DNA of 10,367 nt from Planctomycetota bacterium (lineage in GTDB: Bacteria > Planctomycetota > Planctomycetia > Pirellulales > Pirellulaceae): NCBI GenBank assembly GCA_026692885.1, contig JAPLNJ010001209.1:1-10367 (forward strand). The letters are read 5' to 3'. This document shows positions 1 through 6,343 of the stretch, piece by piece; position 1 is the first letter of the stretch, and every line of letters begins with the position of its first letter. The translations under genes were made by a program, and so were the position numbers. The notes under the pieces were generated by a model that did not search any database, was not told where the DNA came from, and saw nothing but the letters and a program-made list of their open reading frames with translations.

Positions 1-622
1 TGGGTGGCGCCGTCCGGGCTGATCGCGATCAGGCGGCGAAAACGTTGCGATTCGTTGCGCATGTTCAGCATCACGCGCCCGTCGGACAACTCGACGGCCA
101 CGCTCTCGTTCGGATTGGGCGTCGCGGGGACGTTCCGAGCCACGATGTCGCCGCGGCGCCAGGTGACGCCGTGATCGTCGCTGTAAATTGTCGCCGTGCA
201 GGAAGGGTGATGCCCGCGGCCGCCGGTCGATAGCCACACCGGGACCAGCAGCCGGCCGTTTTTCAGTTGGATGCCGTGGCCCGGTCCAGGGGCGATTACG
301 TTCCAGTAACCTGGTTGTCACCCAGCACGAGCGAGGCGGCCGTTCCGTCGAGTTTCTCAAGGCTAACCCGGGCCTGAACCAGGAAGTCGTCGCTACCCAG
401 CGACCGGTCTGCATGGAGCAGATTGCCGACGCCCGTGCTCTCCAGGTAGTCTTCTCCCCTGCGCCAGGGATTACCGGCCTCGCAAACGGACAAAGGCCCA
501 CCCTGGGAGACAAACAGGGTCGCGTCGGCCGCGCTAACCGGCAGCGGTCTGCTGGCGCCCAGAAAGACCAGGACCGCAAGAACTCCCGTAGCGAGGTGAA
601 CCATTCGGGCGATGGCTGACAT
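1..622 (-). pseudogene. Exo-alpha-sialidase with internal deletion, cut by window edge
   Basis: The start at 622 has a good ribosome binding site (AAGGAG) about 8 nt upstream and opens a signal peptide (hydrophobic core near residues 10-22, Ala-Ala near 31). A LFVSQGG... DDFLVQARVSL segment follows, typical of secreted planctomycete sialidases. The frame reaches a TAA at 296-298 after residue 108. In another frame, from about 309 to the window edge, sialidase sequence resumes: APGPGHGIQLKNGRLLVPVW, a clear Asp box SDDHGVTW near 120-180, then NPNESVAVELSDGR. The segment normally lying between these parts (RIP motif and first blade, well over 100 residues by family knowledge) is missing. The intact enzyme would be secreted and remove terminal sialic acids from glycans. 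As it stands it is an internal deletion with frameshift, so almost certainly inactive. An assembly deletion is the alternative. Confidence 0.8.
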
Positions 623-688
623 TCTTACGCTCCTTGCACCGTAACCCTTAGAGGATCAAATCGAATTGTTTCCTGGTTGCGGTTGGTG

Positions 689-832
689 TCAGATATTGAA
701 ATCCTCGGCAGTCTGTCGCGCCGGCGGTGCCTGAGTCGACGTCCGGATGAAACACGCGGCCACCATCCCGATGATTGCGCACAGCGCGATGAAAATCCAG
801 CCCGACGTGTAGTCATTCGTGCCGTTCTTCTC
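689..832 (-). pseudogene. C-terminal tail of a membrane transporter
   Basis: Reading from the junction at about 832 to the TGA at 689-691 gives NEKNGTNDYTSGWIFIALCA followed by IIGMVAACFIR and a polar tail ending AEDFNI. A single hydrophobic helix with a charged stop and a short cytoplasmic tail resembles the last transmembrane segment of an MFS-type permease, but this is resemblance only. The rest of the transporter is absent: the DNA immediately upstream is FAD oxidoreductase copy 1, and the tail continues in the same frame as that gene's C-terminal coding frame. The sialidase start lies 67 bp downstream, so oxidoreductase, transporter and sialidase were probably neighbours in one operon before the deletion. 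The family is uncertain. Confidence 0.55.
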
Positions 833-1385
833 GTTCTGCCAACCCTGCGGCACCAGAATGCTGTAGGGGATGCCGTAGCACTCGCCCGGCTTCAGGCGGC
901 CGGTCTGCGTGTACTCCTGATAGCTTGTAGCCTTCGGGATTGAACGGCGTCCAGCAATGGAACCACTTGCTGTAGAAATCCTCCGTCACCTGGGGCGCGA
1001 GGAACCCGCGGCGGTGCATCGTGGTGACAATCTCCCGCATCAGGCCGCCGACCAGCATCCGCTCGCCGTTGGCCATCGGATCGAACGCGGTGACCAAGCC
1101 CGAGGTGCCCATGCCGCCCAGGCAGCCGGTGGCTTCCACGAGTAGCACCTTCGCGCCCAGCCGCGCGGCACACACGGCCGCTGCCGTACCCGCCGGCCCG
1201 CCGCCGGCGACGACCAGGTCAAAACCTTCCTCGGCAGGAATTTCTCGCGTCAGGCGGTAGGTCGGCTGCGAGCCGGTTGGCGAACCCTCGGTCGCCGGTG
1301 CTGCCGACGCTTGGCCCAGCCCTGCGACGTCGACCGCGCCGACCGCGGATGACAATAGGAACGAACGCCTGGTAGTCTTCTCCAT
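833..1385 (-). pseudogene. FAD-dependent oxidoreductase, copy 1, internally deleted and 3' truncated
   Basis: ATG at 1385 follows GGAGG with about 6 nt spacing. The protein starts with a Tat-like leader (KTTRRSFLLSSA), then an FAD-binding Rossmann segment FDLVVAGGGPAG near residues 55-66 with the acidic strand end LLVEA. After ...WTPFNPEGYKL (residue about 154) the frame carries only 36 out-of-family residues to a stop at 813. One frame away, family sequence resumes at EYTQTGRLKPGECYGIPYS and ILVPQGWQN, the region close to the C-terminus. About 270 residues normally between these blocks are missing, judged from memory of the family. The gene then fuses at 832/833 to a transporter tail. Members are secreted flavoproteins, often beside sugar-degradation genes. 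It is about 92% identical to the copy at 2534-3323. Confidence 0.85.
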
Positions 1386-1519
1386 GTCTGCCTCCAGTTA
1401 CTCTTACGGGAATGGTAGCGCTCCCGCCTATGAGAACACCGACGGCCCCTGCGCTCCGACCGTTCGATCAGTTGAGCCCATGGTGGACCAGTCCTCCCGT
1501 CTCCTTTTCCTCTCTGGGG
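1386..1519. other. Intergenic spacer with no recognised gene
   Basis: The first bases next to the gene hold the Shine-Dalgarno sequence of FAD oxidoreductase copy 1, and similarity with the leader of copy 2 ends about 11 nt upstream of the start codon. I see no convincing promoter, hairpin or coding segment in the rest. A promoter for the oxidoreductase would be expected here because the upstream gene is unrelated. Confidence 0.4.
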
Positions 1520-1957
1520 TTACTGGCGAATCCCGGTGACAGGACGGCGCAAGAAAGTCATCGCTTGACCGTAGATGTCTCCGGCCAGGGATTCCAGTGA
1601 ATCGTGGATCACGTCCTCAAGTGCTCCGAGCTTGCTCGTCCAACGTCCGTCCGAGCGTTGCTTCGCGGCATGTTTGGGAGCCGCATCTTTGGTATAGAAG
1701 GCAACCTTTTCGAGTCCTTGCTCCCAGGCCGGATCCTGGCACACTTCGTAGCCTAACGTCGCGAATGCAGCAACAAACGCTTCCAGCGTCGCTTCGCGCG
1801 GAACGCCCGACGGCCAGAAGGTCTCCTCGGCGGGAACCGGCCACCACCAGTGACGCTCATCGCCGGCCGCCCAGGCGATGCAATTGTAAGCGTCCGACTG
1901 CGGGCTCGTGATTTCGTAGTCGGATTCTGCCAGCTTCGGAAAGATCGCTTCGAGCAT
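1520..1957 (-). CDS. DUF7689 family protein, candidate papain-like fold
   Basis: A 145-residue soluble protein without a signal peptide. I recognise the family from its pattern: ITSPQSDAYNCIAWAAGD (residues 16-33) with Trp-rich HWWWP, then FWPSGVPREATLEAFVAAF, GLEKVAFY, KHAAK around His97, and RWTSKLGALEDVIHDSL (105-121). The conserved Cys26 in YNCIAWA, followed by a His after a beta strand and a W-SKLG motif, resembles the Cys-His layout of NlpC/P60 or CHAP enzymes. That is my inference; no function is established as far as I know. The ATG shares one base with the TGA of the upstream gene (TGATG), so the two are translationally coupled, and that overlap fixes this start although the frame is open upstream to 2209. 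Length and motifs look complete. Confidence 0.8.
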   Translation of the reverse strand: MLEAIFPKLAESDYEITSPQSDAYNCIAWAAGDERHWWWPVPAEETFWPSGVPREATLEAFVAAFATLGYEVCQDPAWEQGLEKVAFYTKDAAPKHAAKQRSDGRWTSKLGALEDVIHDSLESLAGDIYGQAMTFLRRPVTGIRQ

Positions 1958-2361
1958 CAGACGCACCCCCGGTCCCGTCCCCACTGCAGCCAGTCTTGTG
2001 TCATGGCCTGGACGTTGCCGCAATGTTCGGGCGGGACGGGGTTTTCTCCCGTGATGGCTCGCAGCGCCCAGAACCAGTGACCGCCTCGGTTCCGCATCTC
2101 TTCGAGGATGAACGGCAACGCGGTTTCGCCCATTCCGATGATCGTCTGGTACGCAGGAAGCATGGCCCGGTCTGTCGAAGAGGACAGCGGCGCCGCTTGC
2201 TCGCGCCACTGGGCTGCCAGCATTTCAAATCTTGCTTTCGAGGCCGCAAGTTGATCGACAAAATCCCTGATCAGCTTGTCGAGCGTTGTACGACGTTCGC
2301 CGGCCGCCTGTTCGGCCTGCTGCACGGTTCGTTCGTCAAGAGAAACAGTGATGGTGGTCAT
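1957..2361 (-). CDS. Ribbon-helix-helix domain fused to the usual DUF7689 partner domain
   Basis: A 134-residue protein from ATG 2361. Residues 2-9 (TTITVSLD) form a plausible beta strand, followed by two helices (ERTVQQAEQAAGERR, then TTLDKLIRDFVDQL). This is the layout of VapB-like ribbon-helix-helix antitoxins. From about residue 45 the sequence changes to a conserved domain known as the neighbour of DUF7689 genes: AYQTIIGMGETALPFIL, GGHWFWALRAITGENPVPP and MTQDWLQWGR. Its end overlaps the DUF7689 start by one base. A longer reading from 2454 is possible, but the extra 31 residues look non-conserved and Arg-rich. The Shine-Dalgarno (GGAACGAG) is weak. The fusion suggests that the DNA-binding half could autoregulate the pair, as in toxin-antitoxin operons; this is inference. 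Confidence 0.75.
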   Translation of the reverse strand: MTTITVSLDERTVQQAEQAAGERRTTLDKLIRDFVDQLAASKARFEMLAAQWREQAAPLSSSTDRAMLPAYQTIIGMGETALPFILEEMRNRGGHWFWALRAITGENPVPPEHCGNVQAMTQDWLQWGRDRGCV

Positions 2362-2533
2362 TGCGGTTCTCGTTCCAGTTGTAGGGATACGCGACCTTAG
2401 TGGTAATTGTAACCCACTCCGCCGCAATTTGTCAGCCAGTCTTGCGGCAGGCAACGGCTCGGCGTGGGTCCCTGCGAATGGTTCGTCTTCGCGATACCCA
2501 GCCGTGCCACACGAGTCTTACCTCGGGCCCGGC
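2362..2533. other. Spacer between FAD oxidoreductase copy 2 and the DUF7689 pair
   Basis: About 170 bp with no supported gene on either strand. It should contain the promoter and operator of the ribbon-helix-helix gene. I could not find a clear palindrome or -35/-10 pair by eye. The stretch is less G+C-rich just upstream of the start (2395-2425), as expected for a promoter. Confidence 0.35.
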
Positions 2534-3323
2534 TCACGCCTTCCCGCGGGTCATGTGGCGGCTGAGGTTCTCTTGAGGCAGATAGGCATCGGCACGGCGG
2601 AGCGACTCGACCAGCGCGGCCGTGTCGAGCTCGCACGCACTCTGACCAGTGGCCAGTGATTGCACCGCTGCCGTGCCCGCCGCCTGGCCCATCATCGAGG
2701 CGGCAGGCTGGACGCGGATCGAGCCGTGCACGCGCACGTCGCTGGAGTTGCAACGGCCCGCGACCCATAGGTTCTGCCAACCCTGCGGCACCAGAATGCT
2801 GTAGGGGATGCCGTAGCACTCGCCCGGCTTCAGGCGGCCGGTCTGCGTGTATTCCTGACAGCTTGTAGCCCTCGGGGTTGAACGGCGTCCAACAATGGAA
2901 CCACTTGCTGTAGAAATCCTCCGTGACATGAGGCGCAAGGAACCCGCGACGGTGCATCGTGGTGACAATCTCGCGCATCAGGCCGCCGACCAGCATCCGC
3001 TCGCCGTTGGCCATCGGATCGAACGCCGTGACCAAGCCCGATGTGCCCATACCGCCCAGGCAGCCGGTGGCTTCCACGAGCAATACCTTCGCGCCCAGCC
3101 GCGCGGCACACACGGCCGCCGCCGTACCCGCCGGCCCGCCGCCAGCGACAACCAAGTCGAAACCTCTCTCGGCAGGAATCTCCCGCGTAAGGCGATAGGT
3201 CGACTGCGAGCTGGTTGGCGAACCCTCGGCCGCCGGTCCTGCCGACGTTTGGCCCAGCCCTGCGACGCCGGCCGCGCCGACTGCGGATGACAATAGGAAC
3301 GAACGCCTGGTAGTCTTCTTCAT
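2534..3323 (-). pseudogene. FAD-dependent oxidoreductase, copy 2, internally deleted
   Basis: ATG 3323 has GGAGG about 7 nt upstream; a GTG at 3335 overlaps that site and is rejected. A Tat-like leader (KKTTRRSFLLSSAVGAAGVAG) is followed by the FAD-binding FDLVVAGGGPAG, LVEATGCLGGMGTSG, and ...TPFNPEGYKL. At about 2850-2860 the reading frame must move to continue the family sequence: EYTQTGRLKPGECYGIPYS, LWVAGRCNSSDVRVHGSIRV, QPAASMMGQAAGTAAVQS, ending QENLSRHMTRGKA at the TGA 2534-2536. The C-terminal part is complete, including the GRCNSSD and GQAAGTAA segments that contact FAD in relatives. Roughly 270 central residues, the substrate-binding part, are missing. Without frameshifting, translation continues out of family to 2397. 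The junction is the same as in copy 1. Confidence 0.87.
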
Positions 3324-3383
3324 ACTTGCCTCCACGTCGTTTTCGAGGGCCGGCCTTGCGGTACTCGAGCCTGTTCCGGTCGT

Positions 3384-3570
3384 TCACGGCTTGGTCGGGG
3401 CGTGCAGTTGCCTCACGATGAAATCCCTGATGTCCTCGTAACCCTTGGTGGGATGTCCATGAGCTGAAGCGGACTCGGCCCGTAAGAAACGTCGGCGTGC
3501 GTCGGGACGGGTTTGGGCGGGATGGATTTTGGTGCGGCGCCCGGTGTCGCCGCTCCAGCACCAACAGCGG
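3384..3570 (-). pseudogene. Alpha/beta-hydrolase (esterase) reduced to its two ends
   Basis: A Pro/Ala-rich stretch leads to PTHADVSYGPSPLQLMD (about 3459-3510). This matches the extreme N-terminal region of planctomycete esterase/lipase proteins, where YGPHxxxxLD precedes the HGGG oxyanion loop. At about 3452-3460 it is joined, in a different frame, to HPTKGYEDIRDFIVRQLHAP and a TGA at 3384-3386, which looks like the C-terminal helix of such an esterase. The whole catalytic core (HGGG, GxSxG, Asp, His) is absent, so this cannot be active. Upstream, the reading frame is continuous with the end of the serine hydrolase; either a true linker or a third fusion explains that. The frame without a shift ends at 3413. 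Confidence 0.55.
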
Positions 3571-4374
3571 CCCTTCCGTATTTCTCAATTGCCGCTTTCA
3601 TAGATGCGCCGTAGAACTCCTTTTGCTCTGGCCCGGTCATGTCGAAACGCTCCACGAGGAGCACCATCGCAAGGCCGTTGTGTGGGTCAACCCACATCGC
3701 CGTGCAGCGCGCGCCGCGATGGCCGAAACTGCCGGCGCTCGGGCCTTCTTCGTCGGTGAGCTTCACGCTCCAGCCGATGCCGTAGCTCTCCTGCCGACCT
3801 CAATGATGCGTCCGCCGGTGTTGATGCCGCAGTTGTTGTATTCGTACTAGGTGCCCGGCTCCTGGCGCAGCGGGCGCTTGGCGTATTTGAGCACGTCGTC
3901 CTTCAGCACCTGCGTGCGTTTCAACGTCTTCTCGCTGGCGAGCACGAGGCCGCTGGTGTGGCTCATGATCTCACGCACGGTGATCGGGTGCCGTGGCGGA
4001 TACGCGGGGGCCTGGTCATTCCCGGTGATCGTCTGCCCCTTGAACTCGGGCAGGTACTTTTCCACCGGGTCGTCCAGGCTCACCTGGCCCTGGTCCACGA
4101 GCATCATCAGCGCCGCGTCTGTGAGCGACTTACTCATCGAGGCGATCCAAAACACCGCGTCTTCGCGAATCGGCGCCTTGTTCGCGAGACTGGCGTAGCC
4201 GGCTTTGTCCAGTGCGAGCACGCCGTCCTTGTCCGCCACGAGCGCGACCACGCCGGGCGCGATGCGCTTCTCCACAAATGATTGCAGCACCGGCGCGAGG
4301 ACGCTCGGCCCGTCGGCGGCGTGAAGCGACGCACTGCCAAGGACGAAGAAGACAATGGTTGCGTAGAGTTTCAT
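3571..4374 (-). pseudogene. Serine hydrolase (beta-lactamase/class C family), nonsense codon plus internal deletion
   Basis: ATG 4374 begins a signal peptide (MKLYATIVFFVLGSASLHAA). The N-terminal half has the family hallmarks: the SxxK nucleophile motif SMSK at residues 79-82, LDDPVEKYLPEF, and HPITVREIMSHTSGL with the conserved HTSGL (139-143). After RQEPGT a TAG (3847-3849) stops translation, yet the same frame continues in family: YEYNNCGINTGGRIIEV, including the YxN motif that holds the general-base Tyr. At about 3788-3796 it jumps to a different frame with SYGIGWSVKLTDEE and GSFGHRGARCTAMWVDP, where GHRG corresponds to the third (KTG-like) motif, and ends near IEKYGR. Around 100-150 residues between the second and third motifs are gone. 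The intact enzyme would be a secreted esterase or peptidase-like hydrolase. Confidence 0.85.
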
Positions 4375-4429
4375 TGTGTTATCACGCCAGAATACGGGGA
4401 TTCATTTCAACTGGTCTGGGAATGCTTCT

Positions 4430-4526
4430 GGGTCTGTCGTTCAAATTTCATTCTTCGCGGCTTGGAAGGCCTTTTCTGCTGGCGGAGTCTGTGCGCCGCG
4501 AAGAATGACATTTGAACGACTGACCC
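4430..4526. repeat. 97-bp palindromic element with 32-bp arms
   Basis: Left arm 4430-4461 and right arm 4495-4526 are reverse complements with two mismatches. The inner 26 bp (4436-4461 against 4495-4520) have one mismatch, and the loop is 33 nt. The arms include TTCATTCTTCGCGGC and its complement. It lies between two divergent gene remnants, upstream of the serine hydrolase and ahead of the PIN remnant, so a terminator role is unlikely. It resembles a miniature inverted-repeat element (MITE) or dispersed planctomycete palindrome. I see no flanking target-site duplication. Confidence 0.75.
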
Positions 4527-4604
4527 TGCTCCCGGCCGCCGACGAGTTCGGCGTCGCGACGGTGATCGCTGTGGGCGTCGATCGCATTCTAGGGGGTGGA
4601 CGGG

Positions 4605-4711
4605 GAACCAGGCAAGGGATCGCGAGCCAGACGCGATCGCGAGCGAAACCGCTCCTCCACCACAACGACACTGCCGAGTTCGCCGAGTTGTTTCGGGAAT
4701 TGAGTTCCGTG
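4605..4711. repeat. Probable dispersed planctomycete repeat joined to a PIN gene
   Basis: This segment contains two direct copies of GATCGCGAGC (4618-4627 and 4635-4644). They are followed by CGAAACCGCTCCTCCACCAC and a GCCGAGTTCGCCGAGTTGTT stretch. I recall very similar segments read through in many planctomycete proteins (NSANSAVSLWW on the other strand), which suggests a dispersed repeat. Its right end coincides with the place where recognisable PIN-domain coding begins. The boundaries are approximate and the identification rests on memory. Confidence 0.4.
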
Positions 4712-4837
4712 GGCCGGGTGATGTCACAATTCGACTTGCTGATTGCGGCGCTGGCTCGACAACGGGGGCTGATCTTGCTAACTGCCGACCAGGATTTCCA
4801 GTCCGTCACCGGGCTTGATGTCGAGAACTGGTTCTGA
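4712..4837 (+). pseudogene. VapC-type PIN-domain toxin, C-terminal remnant
   Basis: The last 41 codons of an open frame read GRVMSQFDLLIAALARQRGL, LILLTADQDFQSV, and GLDVENWF with a TGA. This is the C-terminal third of a PIN ribonuclease: the Asp in SQFDLLIAA and the TADQDF motif supply two of the metal-binding acids, and the ENWF ending is typical of VapC. The N-terminal part with the first catalytic Asp is missing. The frame upstream (to 4376) runs through the palindromic element and the dispersed repeat and has no PIN features. No VapB-like gene stands directly upstream. VapC enzymes cleave tRNA or rRNA; this remnant should be inactive. Confidence 0.75.
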
Positions 4838-4930
4838 TCAAGGGGCCTATCGCAGATCGCGGTCCACCCATTCGCCGAGACGAATTCTCAATTCCGGAAC
4901 GAATCTTTTTAGGGATATCACCATCGGTTC
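4838..4930. other. Short convergent spacer
   Basis: Ninety-three bases between the end of the PIN remnant (+) and the end of the GmrSD remnant (-). They contain CGAGACGAATTCTCAATTCC and CGGAACGAATC, short partial repeats, but I see no strong bidirectional terminator hairpin. Confidence 0.3.
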
Positions 4931-5930
4931 TCATTCAAGTGAATCCGATGCGCCATCCGGCATGACGAACGCAAAATCAGTTGAGCCAATTCTTCCGAGT
5001 TCAGCGACCTTTCCGCACCAATCCTGCAATTGGGCTGCGGCGGCGTGCGTGTTGATGTAGACGTTCCCGATCTGTGCTTTCGATCGATGGAACCGATCTT
5101 CATTCATCGCGATCACGGCAGTCAAAGTCCGTTCCGTCGCGATGCGCAACAATAACCCCGGACTGCTCGCGTCGAATTGCTTGAGCAATTTAATGAACGC
5201 ATCTTTCCAGCTCGTGACGGGCTGCTGATGGTCACGAAACCGAATTCTCACGGGCGGAGTAATCGCTCGCTTCTCGTGTTCGATAGAAATGGACTCTCGA
5301 CCAACGTCGCTCCAAATCTTGATTGCGCGCTGCGCGAGCGCACGGCCTCGTTCGCGGATTGCGTCCGGCGACCAACGCACGACGGTGGCGAAGTGGCGAT
5401 TCAATACGAAGTGACTGTTGGCGACATCTCTTTGTTTGACCACGTATGGTCTATTCGACAACTCGGCGTTGTATTTCGTCAGCGTAAGATTCCCGAGCGT
5501 GTGCAGCAGGTGTGACGAATGCTCCTCTGCTCCGTCTCCGAGTTCGTGTTCCCACTCTGGAGTCAGCGTCTGCGGCAGCACATGCTCGATCTGCGCTCCA
5601 GAAAGTTCCGCTGGTTCTTTGTGATTGAACGAAAGCTCAAGCCTTTCGAGGATCAACCGGAGCCGTGCATTTTTCTCGGCGGTTGAATAGAGCGGGTCTG
5701 TTGCGAGCTTCACAGCAAATGCTTCGTCGTTGGGACAACGCGTTCCACCTAATTGTTTACGAAGTCCATCAACGAACGCCGAACCAGCACCGCCAGCCGC
5801 ATCGAACACCGGCGGCAGCATTCGCCGCAACTGGTTGGTCGGCATACTGCAAATCGATCGACGAATCACGAACGACTCAAGCAAGTCCAGAGTCTCAAGC
5901 ACTTGCTCGTGATTGAGCACCGGCCGAATG
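4931..5930 (-). pseudogene. GmrSD-type restriction protein lacking its DUF262 domain
   Basis: The open frame spans 4931-5971, but its first 15 or so residues are antisense to a transposase. GmrSD-like sequence starts near PVLNHEQVLETLDLLESFVI (residue 17). The helical middle is followed by the DUF1524 nuclease domain: IEHVLPQT (128-135) with the His of the His-Me/HNH motif, and HTLGNLTLTKYNAELSN (157-173) with the conserved GNLTL and Asn. Residues 240-346 form an extra C-terminal domain ending LGRIGSTDFAFVMPDG. Intact GmrSD enzymes (type IV restriction, cutting modified phage DNA) have an N-terminal DUF262 domain with a ParB-like NTPase fold and some 200 more residues, absent here. The truncation lies exactly at the ISAzo13 remnant. 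The remaining frame has no stop or shift over 330 codons, so the loss may be recent. Confidence 0.8.
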
Positions 5931-5934
5931 TTGC

Positions 5935-6343
5935 TGGAAGATTTGAAGCTTGGAGTCCGACAGGCCCGCAAGGACGAGGCGACTTGCCACTACGCCCTCC
6001 GCAACGGGCAGTTCGCATATCTTGCCGAACAGCGGGATTGGTATCTGCGACAAGGCTGGCCGGTGCTCAGCATCGACACCAAGAAAAAGGGAACCGTTGG
6101 GCAACTTTTTCCGCGCTGGAACGGCCTACACGGACTCGCTTCTGAAGGTGTGGGATTACGATTTTGCCTCGCAGGCGAAGGGGAAGCTTGTCCCGTATGG
6201 ACTCTACGATTCTGCTCGGAACGAAGGTTTCGTGCTGTTGTCTCTTGGTGCCGATACCAGCGAAATGGTCTGCGACGCCATTTGGCGCTGGTGGCAAGTC
6301 ACTGGCAAACAACACTATTGGCATGCCTCCGGGCTGCTTCTCC
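5935..6343 (+). mobile_element. ISAzo13-family transposase remnant, truncated at both ends and frameshifted
   Basis: Frame 1 (from about 5935) reads FAYLAEQRDWYLRQGWPVLS then IDTKKK, the conserved VSxDTKKK strand of ISAzo13 transposases. At 6081-6091 (AAGAAAAAGGG) one extra base moves the family sequence to the +1 frame: EPLGNFFRAGTAYTDSL, VWDYDFASQAKGKLVPYGLY, DSARNEGFVLLSLGADTSEM and IWRWWQVTGKQHYWHASGLL. It stops matching at about 6343, just before the GGG-S-N motif and the second catalytic acid. The first quarter of the protein and the whole C-terminal half are gone. No inverted repeats or target duplication can be recognised. The apparent long frame continuing to 7005 is antisense to another gene and not part of the transposase. 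Confidence 0.85.

Noticed and set aside
1996..2400. Plus-strand reading frame of 134 codons
   Set aside because: It is the antisense shadow of the ribbon-helix-helix fusion gene, whose conserved motifs are clear.
2397..3335. The 312-codon frame as a full oxidoreductase
   Set aside because: After residue about 158 it is out of family; the real C-terminus is in another frame ending at 2534, and the GTG at 3335 overlaps the ribosome binding site.
4430..4526. Palindrome as a transcription terminator
   Set aside because: It lies upstream of genes on both sides rather than after a stop codon, has a 33-nt loop and no U tract.
4376..4711. N-terminal half of the PIN toxin in the same open frame
   Set aside because: The translated sequence crosses the palindrome and a dispersed repeat and lacks the first PIN Asp motif and helix pattern.
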